A stretch of 64,000 nt of DNA from Burkholderia sp. (GTDB lineage Bacteria > Pseudomonadota > Gammaproteobacteria > Burkholderiales > Burkholderiaceae): contig JAIRVP010000049.1 in NCBI GenBank assembly GCA_031253835.1, positions 57,649 through 121,648 on the forward strand, given 5' to 3'. Positions 34,966 to 44,504 of the stretch are shown here, one piece after another (the first letter of the stretch is position 1; each line of letters opens with the position of its first letter). The notes under the pieces are model-generated. The model was not told the DNA's origin. It saw only the letters and a list, made by a program, of their open reading frames with translations, and did no database searches. Made by a program: the position numbers and the translations under genes.

Positions 34966-35382
34966 ATGACCGATTCGAATCCCCGCCACGCGCTGTACGA
35001 CCTGGCGTGCCGCTACGCACAAGCCGTCGACCGGCGCGACTGGCCGCGCCTCACGTCCCTCTTCACCGCCGATGCCACATTGGCCGGCCCCGGCTTCCGC
35101 TTCGACGACCGCGACGCGATCGTCGCCGGCATGCGCGTAATCGAGCGCTACGACGCGACCCAGCATCACGTGCACAACCAGCTCGTCACGCTCGACGGCG
35201 GCGAGGCCGACGTCGAGACCTACGGCGTCGCGTGCCACGTGTACGTGTGCGACGGCGTGAAGCGCAAGCTCGACTGGGGGCTGCGCTATCGCGACCGCTG
35301 CGTGTTCGACGGCGGCACGTGGCGCTTCGCCGCGCGCACGCTGCACGTCGACTGGTCGCAAGACCTGCCGCTGGAGGGCTGA
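34966..35382 (+). CDS. SnoaL-like (NTF2-fold) protein, block A
   Basis: 138 residues of the NTF2-like/SnoaL_4 fold. The N-terminal helix ALYDLACRYAQAVDRRDWPRLTSLF and the strand order HHVHNQLVTLDGG...RDRCVFDGGTWRFAARTLHVDW are characteristic. Members act as small isomerases, cyclases or hydratases, or have no known activity. ATG 34966 is supported by GGGAG seven bases before it. Only three bases separate it from the following SDR gene, so the two are one operon. Catalytic residues cannot be assigned from sequence. Confidence 0.8.
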   Translation: MTDSNPRHALYDLACRYAQAVDRRDWPRLTSLFTADATLAGPGFRFDDRDAIVAGMRVIERYDATQHHVHNQLVTLDGGEADVETYGVACHVYVCDGVKRKLDWGLRYRDRCVFDGGTWRFAARTLHVDWSQDLPLEG

Positions 35383-35385
35383 AGG

Positions 35386-36243
35386 ATGCGCACTTCTGCT
35401 CCCCTCGCCGGCCGCACCGCGCTCGTCACCGGCGGTGCAGGCGGCATCGGCGCGGCCTGCGCGCACACGCTCGTCGCCGACGGCGCGGCCGTCGTGCTGA
35501 TGGGCCGCCGCCGCGATGCGCTCGAACGTACGCGGCAGCACCTGACCGACGCGGTGCCCGGCAGCCGCGTCGCGATCCATGCCGGCGACGCGTGCGACGA
35601 AGGCGACCTGCAGGCCGCGCTCGACCGCGCATGGGCACTCGACAACCGCCTCGACATCGTCGTGCCGACGGTCGGCGGCGCCGGCTTCCGGCCGCTGCTG
35701 CTGCACGACGCCGACAGCTTCCGCGCGGAAATCGACCTGAACCTGCACAGCGCGTTCGCCGCGATCCGTCATGCGGCGCCGCGGCTCGCCGACAGCGGCG
35801 GCGGCGCGATCGTCTGCATCTCGTCGACGGCCGCGCAGATCAATTTCCGCTGGCTGTCCGCGTACTGCACCGCGAAGGCCGCGCTCGAAGCGCTCGTGCG
35901 CGGCGCGGCCGAGGAACTGGCCGGCGCGAAGATCCGCGTGAACGCCGTGCGCCCGGGCCTCACGCGCTCCGAAGCCACGGCGCCGATGTTCGACAACCCG
36001 GCGCTCGTCGACAGCTTCCTCGAACAGATCCCGCTCGGCACGCTCGGCGAACCGGAAGCGATCGCGCATGCGGTGCGCTATCTCGCGGGCCCCGAGTCTG
36101 GCTGGGTCACCGGCCAGAGCTTCGCGGTCGACGGCGGCCACGAACTGCGCACCAATCCGCGCGTCGACGCCACGATCGCGCAGATCTACGGCGCGGCCGC
36201 ACTCGATGCGATCAAGGCCGGCCGCGCGCCTGGCGCCGCATGA
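35386..36243 (+). CDS. SDR-family oxidoreductase, block A first
   Basis: Classical short-chain dehydrogenase of 285 residues. The cofactor loop is TGGAGGIG, the active-site Tyr and Lys are in the YCTAK motif (SAYCTAKAALE), and Ser is in CISSTAAQ. The usual NNAG is VPTVGGAG here, so the fold is intact but the second loop is atypical. The C-terminal extension (AAALDAIKAGRAPGAA) is longer than in most members. It belongs to a five-gene operon (34966-38898). Substrate unknown; a hydroxyl-carbonyl conversion on a cyclic intermediate is likely. Confidence 0.85.
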   Translation: MRTSAPLAGRTALVTGGAGGIGAACAHTLVADGAAVVLMGRRRDALERTRQHLTDAVPGSRVAIHAGDACDEGDLQAALDRAWALDNRLDIVVPTVGGAGFRPLLLHDADSFRAEIDLNLHSAFAAIRHAAPRLADSGGGAIVCISSTAAQINFRWLSAYCTAKAALEALVRGAAEELAGAKIRVNAVRPGLTRSEATAPMFDNPALVDSFLEQIPLGTLGEPEAIAHAVRYLAGPESGWVTGQSFAVDGGHELRTNPRVDATIAQIYGAAALDAIKAGRAPGAA

Positions 36244-36283
36244 GCACCCGTCTTTCCTCACTCACCAGGGACATCGACCGACC

Positions 36284-37042
36284 ATGAATCGAGTCGCAAA
36301 CAAGGTCGCGCTGATCACCGGCGCGGCAAGCGGCGTCGGCCGCGCGGATGCGCTGCTGCTCGCCGCCGAAGGCGCGCGCGTCGTATTGACCGATATCGAC
36401 GAGGACGCGGGCCGTGGGCTCGCCCGCGAGATCGGCGACACGGCGCTGTTCGTGCGCCACGACATCGCCGACGAAGACGGCTGGCGGCACGCGATCGCGT
36501 CGACGCTCGACCGCTTCGGCCGCCTCGACGTGCTCGTCAACAACGCGGCGATCTGCCCGGTCGGCTCGATCGAGGACACGAGCCTCGACACGTGGCGGCG
36601 CGTGATGCGCACCAATGCGGACGGCTATTTCCTCGGCTGCCAATACGCGATCGGCGCGATGAAGGGCAACGACACGCCCGGCTCGATCGTGATGATGTCG
36701 TCGGTCGCCGCGCTCGGCGGGCTGCCGATGATGTGCGCGTACACCGGCTCGAAAGGCGCGGTGACGGCCCTCGCGCGCAGCGTCGCCGTGCACTGCAAGC
36801 GCAGCGGCTACCGGATCCGTTGCAACTCGATCCATCCGGACGGCATCTGGACGCCGATGACGCAGGCGCTGATGCCCGATCTCGACCCGGTCGCGCTCGG
36901 CATCGGCAGCGACCCGATGGCGCGCATGTGCGACCCGCAGGACGTCGCGAATCTCGTGCTGTTCCTTGCGTCCGACGAATCGCGTTTCGTCAACGGCGCG
37001 GAACTGCGGATCGACAACGCACAACTGGTGTCGTCGCTGTGA
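36284..37042 (+). CDS. SDR-family oxidoreductase, block A second
   Basis: Classical SDR of 252 residues: TGAASGVG cofactor loop, NNAAI, and the active site YTGSK. The pre-helix Asp of the VVLTDIDED segment predicts NAD rather than NADP. Start ATG 36284 is the first codon of the conserved first strand (MNRVANKVALITGAASG). It is third in the block A operon, 40 bases after the previous gene. The C-terminal NGAELRIDNAQLVSSL lacks the usual G(D/E)xxPVDGG ending. Confidence 0.86.
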   Translation: MNRVANKVALITGAASGVGRADALLLAAEGARVVLTDIDEDAGRGLAREIGDTALFVRHDIADEDGWRHAIASTLDRFGRLDVLVNNAAICPVGSIEDTSLDTWRRVMRTNADGYFLGCQYAIGAMKGNDTPGSIVMMSSVAALGGLPMMCAYTGSKGAVTALARSVAVHCKRSGYRIRCNSIHPDGIWTPMTQALMPDLDPVALGIGSDPMARMCDPQDVANLVLFLASDESRFVNGAELRIDNAQLVSSL

Positions 37043-37079
37043 CGCGGCCCGACGCTTTTCCGTTCGGAGGAGTCTCCAG

Positions 37080-37916
37080 ATGATTTCATTCACCGGCAAG
37101 ACCGTGCTGGTCACCGGCGGCGGCGCGGGCATCGGCCGCGCCTGTGCAGAAGCGTTCGGCGCGGCCGGCGCACGCGTGGCCGTGGCCGAGCTCGACGCGG
37201 CACGCGCGCAGGACGTGCGCGCAGCGCTCGAAGCGGCCGGCGTCGACGCGCTCGTCGGCACCGTGGACGTCACGCGCCGCGACGAGGTCGATGCGTTCGC
37301 ACGGACGATCGACGCGCGCTTCGGCGGCCTCGACGTGCTCGTCAACAACGTCGGCGATTTCCTGCAGATCGCGAAGCCGTTCGACACCTGCACCGACGAC
37401 GACATCGACCGATTGTTCGACGTGAACCTGCGGCAGGTGTTCACGGTCACGCGCGCGATGCTGCCGTTGCTGCGCAAGCGCGGCGCGGGCGGCAGCATCG
37501 TCGGCGTGTCGTCGATCGAAGGCTTTCGCGCGATTCCGAACTGCACCGTGTATGCGTCGTTCAAGGCGGCGCTGACCGGCTTCACGAAAAGCCTCGCGCT
37601 CGAACTCGGTCCGGCCGGCATCCGCGTGAACCAGATCGCGCCGGAAACCACCGAGACGCCGCAGGTGCCTGTCACCGCGATGGTCGCGGCCGAGCATCAC
37701 GGCCACATCCCGCGCTGGATTCCGCTCGGGCGCTTCGGTGCGGCCGGTGATATCGCGGGCGCCGCGCTGTACCTCGCGAGCCCGCTCGCCGCGTGGGTCA
37801 CCGGCACGACGCTGCACGTCGACGGCGGCGCGCTCGCGGCGGCCGGCTGGTATCGCGACCCGAACGGCTTCTGGACCAACATGCCCGTCGTCACGGGCAA
37901 CGGCTTCAATTTCTGA
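37080..37916 (+). CDS. SDR-family oxidoreductase, block A third
   Basis: Classical SDR of 278 residues: TGGGAGIG loop, NNVGD, catalytic YASFK and GVSSIEG for the Ser. The AVAELDAARAQ segment after the second strand ends in Asp-like acidity and favours NAD. The C-terminal extension (GWYRDPNGFWTNMPVVTGNGFNF) is distinctive. ATG 37080 follows GGAGGAG by six to eight bases. Same operon as its neighbours; substrate unknown. Confidence 0.86.
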   Translation: MISFTGKTVLVTGGGAGIGRACAEAFGAAGARVAVAELDAARAQDVRAALEAAGVDALVGTVDVTRRDEVDAFARTIDARFGGLDVLVNNVGDFLQIAKPFDTCTDDDIDRLFDVNLRQVFTVTRAMLPLLRKRGAGGSIVGVSSIEGFRAIPNCTVYASFKAALTGFTKSLALELGPAGIRVNQIAPETTETPQVPVTAMVAAEHHGHIPRWIPLGRFGAAGDIAGAALYLASPLAAWVTGTTLHVDGGALAAAGWYRDPNGFWTNMPVVTGNGFNF

Positions 37917-37989
37917 GCGACGGCCCACCGCATCTGCCGTTTCATCCGTTCATTTCATGCGGCGCGTTCGCGCCGCCACCGGAGACTCC

Positions 37990-38898
37990 ATGAAGATCCT
38001 GATCGTCGGCGGCACCGGCCTCATCGGCGGCCACGCCGCGCTGCACTTGCAGGCGCAAGGCAACCGCGTCACGCTCGCCGCGCGCAAGCCGCCCGCGGCC
38101 GGCAGCGCGCTCGCGCAGTTCGACGTGCTGCAGCGCGACTACGTGGCCGACAACTTCACGCGCGACGATCTCGCGCCGTTCGACGCGGTCGTGTTCGCGG
38201 CCGGCAACGACATCCGCCACCTGCCGCCCGGCACCGACGAAGCCGCGCACTGGGAACGCGCGAACGTCGACGCGGTGCCGCGCTTCTTCGCGCTGGCCCG
38301 CGATGCCGGCGTGAAACGCGCGGTGCTGGTCGGCAGCTTCTATCCGCAGGTCGCACCGGCGCTCGTCGACACGGTGCCGTACGTCCGCTCGCGCCATCTC
38401 GCCGACGAACGCGTGCGAGCGCTCGCGACGCCGTCGTTCGCGGTGTGCAGCGTGAATGCGCCGTTCGTCGTCGGGTCGGTGCCGGGGCTGCGCAACGAGA
38501 TGTTCGCCGCGTACACGGGCTATGCGCTGGGCCAGTTCGCGGGGCTGCCCGTGTACGGGCCGGCCGGCGGCAGCAACTTCATCTCGACGCAATCGCTGTC
38601 GGAAGCGATCTGGGGCGCGTTGCAGCGCGGCGAAGCGGGCAAGGCCTACCTCGTCGGCGACGAGAACCTGAGCTTTGCCGACTACTTCGCGGCGTTCTTC
38701 CGCGCGGCCGGCAACCCGCAGGACGTGCCGTCGCTCGACCAGGAGCATCCGCTGCTGCCCGACATCGCGATCTACACGGGGCGCGGCAACGTCGTGTCGT
38801 ACGAGCCCGATGCGGCGGACCTCGCGCGGCTGCGCTACCGGCGCGGCGACGTGCAGCGGGCCGTCAACGAAGTCGTCGCGCATTGCAGCACGCAGTAA
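37990..38898 (+). CDS. NAD(P)-dependent epimerase/dehydratase-like protein (extended Rossmann)
   Basis: 302 residues. The cofactor loop GGTGLIGGHAALHL and the pattern VVFAAGNDIRHL belong to the extended/atypical SDR group (NAD-dependent epimerase or NmrA-like). The catalytic Tyr is in GSFYPQVAPAL with no clear YxxxK, so it may be a non-classical reductase or a binding protein. Last gene of the block A operon: ATG 37990 follows GGAGAC, and a strong terminator (38916-38954) comes after the stop. Function in the locus unknown. Confidence 0.82.
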   Translation: MKILIVGGTGLIGGHAALHLQAQGNRVTLAARKPPAAGSALAQFDVLQRDYVADNFTRDDLAPFDAVVFAAGNDIRHLPPGTDEAAHWERANVDAVPRFFALARDAGVKRAVLVGSFYPQVAPALVDTVPYVRSRHLADERVRALATPSFAVCSVNAPFVVGSVPGLRNEMFAAYTGYALGQFAGLPVYGPAGGSNFISTQSLSEAIWGALQRGEAGKAYLVGDENLSFADYFAAFFRAAGNPQDVPSLDQEHPLLPDIAIYTGRGNVVSYEPDAADLARLRYRRGDVQRAVNEVVAHCSTQ

Positions 38899-38915
38899 GC
38901 GGCGCGGATGCAAGA

Positions 38916-38954
38916 ACGTCCCGCCGCCGGCGATGCCTGCCGGCGGCGGGACGT
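38916..38954. terminator. Bidirectional terminator after block A and pckG
   Basis: Perfect 16-base arms ACGTCCCGCCGCCGGC (38916-38931) and GCCGGCGGCGGGACGT (38939-38954), 7-base loop, between the convergent epimerase-like gene and pckG. Confidence 0.85.
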
Positions 38955-38988
38955 CAGGGGCGATGCGTCGATGCGACGACGCGGATCG

Positions 38989-40854
38989 TCAGGCGCCGAT
39001 GCGCTGCGCGATCTTCTGCATCGTGTCGGTCATCTCGGCAGGCAGGCGCAGCTTCAGCGTGTCGAACAGCGCCGCATGCAGCTTCAGCTCCTCGCGCCAT
39101 TCGTCGACGTTCATCGACGTCACGGCGGCGAACTGGTCGCGCGTGAAATCGAGGCCGTCCCAGTGCAGGTCTTCATACGCAGGCGACACGCCGAACGCAT
39201 GCTCGCCGCCGCCGCCCGTGCCCTCCAGACGATCGAGCATCCACTTCAGCACGCGCATGTTTTCGCCGAAGCCCGGCCACACGAACTTGCCGTTCGCATC
39301 CTTGCGGAACCAGTTCACGCAGTAGATCTTCGGCAACGTGGCGCCCGCAGCTTCGAGCTGCTTGCCGAGTTTGAGCCAGTGCGCGAAATAATCGCTGACG
39401 TTGTAGCCGCAGAACGGCAGCATCGCGAACGGATCGCGACGCACGATGCCCTGCTGGCCGACTGCAGCGGCGGTCGTCTCCGAGCCCATCGTCGCGGCCA
39501 TGTACACGCCTTCGGTCCAGTCGCGCGCTTCGGTCACGAGCGGCACGGTCGTCGAGCGGCGGCCGCCGAAGATGAACGCGTCGATCGGCACGCCGGCCGG
39601 GTTCTCCCAATCGCCGTCGATCGACGGGCACTGCGCGGCCGGTGCCGTGAAGCGCGAATTCGGATGCGCGGCCTTGCGGCCCGTTTCCTTGCCGATCTCC
39701 GGCGTCCACGGGTTGCCTTGCCAGTCCGTCAGCTTCGCGGGCGGCGTGTCGGTCAGCCCCTCCCACCACACGTCGCCGTCTTCGGTCAGCGCGACGTTCG
39801 TGAAGATCACGTTGCCGGTCAGCGTCGAGATCGCGTTCGGGTTCGTCTTCACACCGGTGCCCGGCGCGACGCCGAAGAAACCGGCTTCCGGATTGATCGC
39901 ATACAGGCGGCCGTCGCGGCCGGGTTTCAGCCACGCGATGTCGTCGCCGATCGTCGTGACCTTCCAGCCGTTGAAGCCCTGCGGCGGAATCAGCATCGCG
40001 AAGTTGGTCTTGCCGCACGCGGACGGGAACGCAGCCGCGACGTGATACTTCTTGCCCGCCGGCGACGTCACGCCGAGGATCAGCATGTGTTCCGCGAGCC
40101 AGCCCTGGTCGCGGCCCATCGTCGACGCGATGCGCAGTGCGAAGCACTTCTTGCCGAGCAGCGCGTTGCCGCCGTAGCCCGAGCCGAAGCTCCAGATTTC
40201 GCGCGTCTCGGGGAAATGCACGATGTACTTGACCGGGTTGCACGGCCACGGCACGTCCTGCTGGCCGGCTTCGAGCGGATGGCCGACGCTGTGCACGCAC
40301 GGCACGAATTCGCCGTCCTCGCCGAGCACGTCGTACACGTCGCGGCCCATGCGCGTCATGATCCGCATGTTCACCGCCACGTACGGGCTGTCGGACAGTT
40401 CGACGCCGACGTGCGCGATCGGCGAGCCGAGCGGGCCCATCGAGAACGGCACGACGTACAGCGTGCGGCCGCGCATCGAGCCGCGGAACAGCCCGTTGAG
40501 CGTCTCGCGCATTTCGGCCGGCTCGATCCAGTTGTTGGTCGGGCCGACGTCGTCGCGCGAGGCCGCGCAGATGAACGTGCGATCCTCGACACGCGCGACG
40601 TCCGACGGATCGGATTGCGCGAGATACGAGTTCGGGCGCTTCGCCGGGTTCAGGCGCGTGAGCGTGCCCTGGTCGACCATCGCCTGGCACAGCGCGTCGT
40701 TTTCTTCCTGCGAACCGTCACACCACACGACGCGCTCGGGCTCCGTGAGTGCCGCGATGCGCGACACCCAGTCGATCAGCTTGCGATGTTTGACGAAAGT
40801 CGGCGGAGCGATCAGCGGGCCGTGTGTTGCTTCGGCCATAGTGTTTTGCGACAT
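38989..40854 (-). CDS. pckG: Phosphoenolpyruvate carboxykinase (GTP)
   Basis: Converts oxaloacetate and GTP to phosphoenolpyruvate, CO2 and GDP: the entry step of gluconeogenesis. It has 621 residues. The kinase loop AFPSACGKTN (Lys282) and IGDDIAWLK, TPPAKLTDWQGNPW and KETGRKAAHPNSRFT segments mark the GTP-type enzyme. The start MSQNTMAEATHGP (40854) is supported by CTGGAGACATCCCC before it. It sits between blocks A and B and presumably is needed when carbon from their pathway, or acetyl-CoA via aceA, must be turned into sugar. Identification firm. Confidence 0.96.
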   Translation of the reverse strand: MSQNTMAEATHGPLIAPPTFVKHRKLIDWVSRIAALTEPERVVWCDGSQEENDALCQAMVDQGTLTRLNPAKRPNSYLAQSDPSDVARVEDRTFICAASRDDVGPTNNWIEPAEMRETLNGLFRGSMRGRTLYVVPFSMGPLGSPIAHVGVELSDSPYVAVNMRIMTRMGRDVYDVLGEDGEFVPCVHSVGHPLEAGQQDVPWPCNPVKYIVHFPETREIWSFGSGYGGNALLGKKCFALRIASTMGRDQGWLAEHMLILGVTSPAGKKYHVAAAFPSACGKTNFAMLIPPQGFNGWKVTTIGDDIAWLKPGRDGRLYAINPEAGFFGVAPGTGVKTNPNAISTLTGNVIFTNVALTEDGDVWWEGLTDTPPAKLTDWQGNPWTPEIGKETGRKAAHPNSRFTAPAAQCPSIDGDWENPAGVPIDAFIFGGRRSTTVPLVTEARDWTEGVYMAATMGSETTAAAVGQQGIVRRDPFAMLPFCGYNVSDYFAHWLKLGKQLEAAGATLPKIYCVNWFRKDANGKFVWPGFGENMRVLKWMLDRLEGTGGGGEHAFGVSPAYEDLHWDGLDFTRDQFAAVTSMNVDEWREELKLHAALFDTLKLRLPAEMTDTMQKIAQRIGA

Positions 40855-41379
40855 GGGGATGTCTCCAGATTATTGGGCGGGGATGGGGGATGCGGGGCGA
40901 GCCCGCGAGATGGGGAGTGCGATTGGAGCGCAGGAGGAGGCAGCGCGCAGGACGGGACGCGCGAGCGGAGCGCGCGTCGATGCCGCGATGCGTGCGAGAG
41001 AAGGTGAAGTCTCGTTAGAGGGTGCGAACGCGAGTTTCGCCATGCAAGCAACCTGCCATACAACTCCATTCCGGCCAGCATACCATCGCCGTTATTGGAC
41101 GGGCGTTGCGTTGCAACAAGAAACAACTGTGACGACAGGCCGGCATGCGCGTTGCGGGCCGGTTCTTTTTACGGCGCCGTCGCGCGCGCTTCGGGGACGA
41201 AACGGCCGGGACGTCCGCCGGCTGTGGGTTTCGCAGGCGCGGCAATTTCGATGTGCCGCGCCCGCGTGACGAAAGCGCGAATGCGCGCCGGGCGAATTCG
41301 CGTTTTCGCTATTCAGGCAAACCCCGAATTAGGTTGCGTACACAAACATCCCGATCGAATGCCCGATGCACGCCCCCGC
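40855..41379. other. Intergenic region between pckG and block B
   Basis: 525 bases, probably the pckG 5' region (right to left). A short palindrome GTTGCAAC lies near 41110 and the sequence around 41075-41095 contains a TATGCT-like -10 on the minus strand. No gene of good quality is found. Confidence 0.35.
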
Positions 41380-42156
41380 TCAAAACGGCCCGCCGGGCAA
41401 TCCGGGGTAATACGCGCCCGCCGCCATCCCGCCGTCGACGGCCAGTTCGGCGCCGTTGCAATACGACGCTTCGTCGCTCGCGAGGAACAGCGTCGCGCGC
41501 GCGATTTCCTCGGGCAAACCGACGCGCTGCTGCGGCACGTTCGCATAGTGCTTGTTGATTTCCTCGAGCGGCGCGCCGGTCGGGTTCGACATCGCGGTGT
41601 TCACGCCGCCCGGATGGATCGAGTTCACGCGCACGCCCTGGTGGCCGAGTTCGAGCGCCGCGACCTTCGTCAGCCCGCGCACGCCCCACTTGCTCGACAC
41701 GTACGCGGCCAGCGCGTTCACGCCGCGCAGCCCGTCCACCGACGAGATGTTGACGATCGACCCGCTCTTCTGCGCGATCATGCGCGGCGCGATCGTACGG
41801 ATGCCGACGAACGTGCCGACGAGATTGATCGACACCGCGCGTTCGAAATCGCGTTTCGACAGCTCGGTGATGCCGCCGAACGTCAGCACGGCCGCGTTGT
41901 TGACGAGCACGTCGATGCGGCCGAACTGCTCGACGGTCGCCTCCGTCACGCGTACCCAGCTCGCTTCGTCGGCCACGTCGAGCCGCATGAAGCGCGCCGC
42001 GTCGCCGAGTTCGCGCGCGAGTGCCTCGCCTTCCGCGTCGAGCACGTCGCCGATCACGACGCGCGCGCCCTCTTCGACGAACAGCCTGCACGTCGCCGCG
42101 CCCATGCCGCGCGCGCCGCCCGTGACGATCGCTACCTTTCCTTCCAGTCGACCCAT
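41380..42156 (-). CDS. SDR-family oxidoreductase, block B (hydroxysteroid-dehydrogenase-like)
   Basis: Classical SDR of 258 residues: TGGARGMG, NNAAV, ISSVDG and YVSSK. It resembles glucose 1-dehydrogenase and 3-alpha/20-beta-hydroxysteroid dehydrogenases (MGRLEGKVAIVTGGARGMG, SSVDGLRGVNALAAY, NGAELAVDGGMAAG). The Asp of VIGDVLD predicts NAD. Last gene of the block B minus-strand operon. The start ATG 42156 has GCGAGGACGAA before it; the longer frame to 42237 has no support. Confidence 0.88.
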   Translation of the reverse strand: MGRLEGKVAIVTGGARGMGAATCRLFVEEGARVVIGDVLDAEGEALARELGDAARFMRLDVADEASWVRVTEATVEQFGRIDVLVNNAAVLTFGGITELSKRDFERAVSINLVGTFVGIRTIAPRMIAQKSGSIVNISSVDGLRGVNALAAYVSSKWGVRGLTKVAALELGHQGVRVNSIHPGGVNTAMSNPTGAPLEEINKHYANVPQQRVGLPEEIARATLFLASDEASYCNGAELAVDGGMAAGAYYPGLPGGPF

Positions 42157-42250
42157 TTCGTCCTCGCTTGGATTCCGGTTTGCCGGCCGCCATGCGCACC
42201 GCCATGCACGGCTGCCGAATTCATGATTGGTTGGCACCGGCCGCGTGCCA

Positions 42251-43006
42251 TCAGCCCCAGTACGCCTGCCCGCCGTCGAGCGGCAGCGTCGCGCCCGTCA
42301 GGTACGCGGCGTCGCGGCTCGCGAGAAACACGATCGCGCGCCCGATGTCCTGCTCGCAGTCGCCGACGCGGCCGAGCGGAATCGTGCGGAAGAACGCAGC
42401 GGCTTCCTGCGGATTCGCATCGACCCAGCCCTTCAGCCCCGGCGACAGCGCATGCGGTGCGACCGCGTTCACGCGGATGCCGTCCGCGCCCCATTCGCAT
42501 GCGGCCGCACGCGTCAGCGCACGAATCGCTTCCTTGGTTGCTGCATACGCGCCGTAACCCGATGCATCCCAGCGCACCGCGGCCGACGACGCGAAGTTGA
42601 CGATCACGCCGTCGCCCTTCAGGTGCGGATGGCATGCGCGCATCATCCGCGGCGTCGCGATCGGCCCCGATTCGAGCCCCGCCATAAAATCCGCGTCGGT
42701 CACGTCGAGCAGGCGGCCGAGCGGCACGACCTGTGCGTTGTTGATCAGGATCTGCACGCCGCCGAGCCGTTCGACGACGGCATCGACGCACCGCGCGATC
42801 TGCGCGGCGTCCATCACGTCGCACACGAACGGCTCGGCCACGCCGCCGCGTGCACGAATGACGTCACAGGTCGCAAGCAGCTTGTCGCGCGTGCGGCCGA
42901 CCACCGCGACGTGCGCGCCTTCGGCCGCGAGCGCATGCGCGACGCCCTGGCCGACGCCCTGCCCCGCGCCCGTCACGAGCGCGACCTTGCTCTTCAGGAT
43001 GCCCAT
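42251..43006 (-). CDS. SDR-family oxidoreductase, block B
   Basis: Classical SDR of 251 residues: TGAGQGVG, NNAQV, FASSAAV and active-site YAATK. After the second strand it has VVGRTRDKL, so a basic residue may select NADP. The end GATLPLDGGQAYWG is standard. It follows the next upstream gene by nine bases, hence co-transcribed. The NNAG Gly is replaced by Gln (NNAQV), which is rare. Confidence 0.86.
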   Translation of the reverse strand: MGILKSKVALVTGAGQGVGQGVAHALAAEGAHVAVVGRTRDKLLATCDVIRARGGVAEPFVCDVMDAAQIARCVDAVVERLGGVQILINNAQVVPLGRLLDVTDADFMAGLESGPIATPRMMRACHPHLKGDGVIVNFASSAAVRWDASGYGAYAATKEAIRALTRAAACEWGADGIRVNAVAPHALSPGLKGWVDANPQEAAAFFRTIPLGRVGDCEQDIGRAIVFLASRDAAYLTGATLPLDGGQAYWG

Positions 43007-43015
43007 GTGCGCGCC

Positions 43016-43882
43016 TCAGGCGACGATCGCCGGATGGGCCTGCACGGGCCCGCCGAGCAGCTCGCGGTACGACGGCGGCTGCTTGCCGTCGAGATCGGCG
43101 ATGCCGTACTGCAGCGCGGCTTCCGCACCGACGAGCACCTGCCCCGACAGCGCCATGCGCTGCGGATCGCCGTGGATCGCGTGAATCACGCGGCCCGTGA
43201 ACTCCGGGCTTTCGGCGACGAGCGAGAATTCCTTGTACAGATCCGGGTGCGCTTCCCACACGCGCGTCGTGCGCTCGGTGCGCAGCGGGCCCATCCAGAT
43301 CGATACGGCCGCGACGTCGAACGGCTTCAGGTCGACGGCCATGTCCTTCGCGAACTTGTCGACGCCGGATTTCTGCGCGCCGTACGCCGCGCCGTGCATG
43401 TAGCAGCTCGCGCCGAACGACGACGTGAACGCGATCAGCCCGCTGCGGCGCTTCGCCATCAGCGGCGCCGCATGCCAGCTCGCGACATACGCCGAGCGCA
43501 GCCCGACGTCGAGGATGTTCACGAGGTCGAGCGACTTCTCCCAGAACGGGCCCGGCAGGATCAGCTGGTCGTGCAGGGAGGTCGCGTTGTTGACGAGGAT
43601 GTCGAGCCGCCCGCAGTCGCGCTCGACGCGCTCGAACAGCGCCTTCACCTGGGCGTCGTCCGCGTGATCGCAGGCCACCGCGATCCCGCGGCCGCCGAGC
43701 GCGTCGATCTCGCGCGCGGTCTCGTGGATCGTGCCGGGCAGCGGTGCATCGCCTTCGTTCTGCGAACGGCCCGTCACGTAGACGGTCATGCCGGCCGCGC
43801 CGAGCGCGCGCGCGATGCCCTTGCCCGCGCCGCGCGACGCGCCCGTCACGACGGCGACCGGCGCATCGTGGTTCTGTGTCAT
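43016..43882 (-). CDS. SDR-family oxidoreductase, block B, long form
   Basis: 288 residues: TGASRGAG, YVTGRSQNE after strand 2 (NADP-type Arg), NNATS, TSSFGAS and YGAQK as active site. The C-terminal region (about 200-288) diverges from classical SDRs and includes ALSGQVLVGAEAALQYGI and DGKQPPSYRELLGG, which is seen in an uncharacterised 'DHRS1-like' group (acyl-type or aromatic substrates). Start ATG 43882 fits the first strand (DAPVAVVTGASRG). Second gene of the block B minus-strand operon. Confidence 0.85.
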   Translation of the reverse strand: MTQNHDAPVAVVTGASRGAGKGIARALGAAGMTVYVTGRSQNEGDAPLPGTIHETAREIDALGGRGIAVACDHADDAQVKALFERVERDCGRLDILVNNATSLHDQLILPGPFWEKSLDLVNILDVGLRSAYVASWHAAPLMAKRRSGLIAFTSSFGASCYMHGAAYGAQKSGVDKFAKDMAVDLKPFDVAAVSIWMGPLRTERTTRVWEAHPDLYKEFSLVAESPEFTGRVIHAIHGDPQRMALSGQVLVGAEAALQYGIADLDGKQPPSYRELLGGPVQAHPAIVA

Positions 43883-43932
43883 GTTCGATGTCTCCTGTGG
43901 AATGTCCGCCACGACCGTGGCAATCACGCGCG

Positions 43933-44433
43933 TCAGGCGGCCGGCGGCTGCGCGCCGGCGAACAGCACGCCCGGTGCGTCGCCGTCGTAGCGGGCCGACA
44001 GCGTCGACGTGACGACGCAGCGCGTGGCCGCGATCTTCCATTCGCCGTCGACCTTCCGGTACGCGTCGTCGTAGTACGCGCCGAGCTGCGTGAGCGTGCG
44101 CGCATTCGTGTCGATCATCTGGTAGTGCAGGCCCCACGTGCCGCGCGCATGCGTGTCGTCGAGCACGGCAATGTCGGGATTCACGCCGTGATGCATTTCG
44201 ACGATGTGCGGATGGCAGCCGAGCTGCTCGAACACGTCGACGAGCGCGTCGCGCGTGTCGAACGTGCCGATCCGTCCGTAGTCGATCTGCACGGGGCCGG
44301 CCACGAAGCAGTCGCGCATCCCTTGCGGATCCTTGCGATCGCAGCACGTGAAGTAGCGCGCCTTCAGCCGGCGGATCGCGTCGGCGTCCTCGAGCCGGCG
44401 CACGCGCGTTTCCAGCGATTCGATGAGGGTCAT
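43933..44433 (-). CDS. SnoaL-like (NTF2-fold) protein, block B, minus strand
   Basis: 166 residues of the SnoaL_4 fold: LEDADAIRRLKARYFTCCDR at the start, the long helix for the cavity, then VEMHHGVNPDI and GAYYDDAYRKVDGEWKIAATR. ATG 44433 follows AAGGAGACGGG, an ideal ribosome site. It is first in the four-gene operon 44433-41380 and divergent from another SnoaL gene at 44624. The two differ considerably, so they are not recent duplicates. Isomerase or dehydratase function is possible; no activity can be assigned. Confidence 0.82.
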   Translation of the reverse strand: MTLIESLETRVRRLEDADAIRRLKARYFTCCDRKDPQGMRDCFVAGPVQIDYGRIGTFDTRDALVDVFEQLGCHPHIVEMHHGVNPDIAVLDDTHARGTWGLHYQMIDTNARTLTQLGAYYDDAYRKVDGEWKIAATRCVVTSTLSARYDGDAPGVLFAGAQPPAA

Positions 44434-44504
44434 CCCGTCTCCTTGTTCGGTGCTGGCGCGGTTCGAAGGCCGCGTCGATGCCACGTTACCGCCGCGCGAT
44501 GCGT

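Noticed and set aside
41095..42600. 501-codon plus-strand frame over block B genes
   Set aside because: Shadow frame antisense to the SDR genes; no family sequence.
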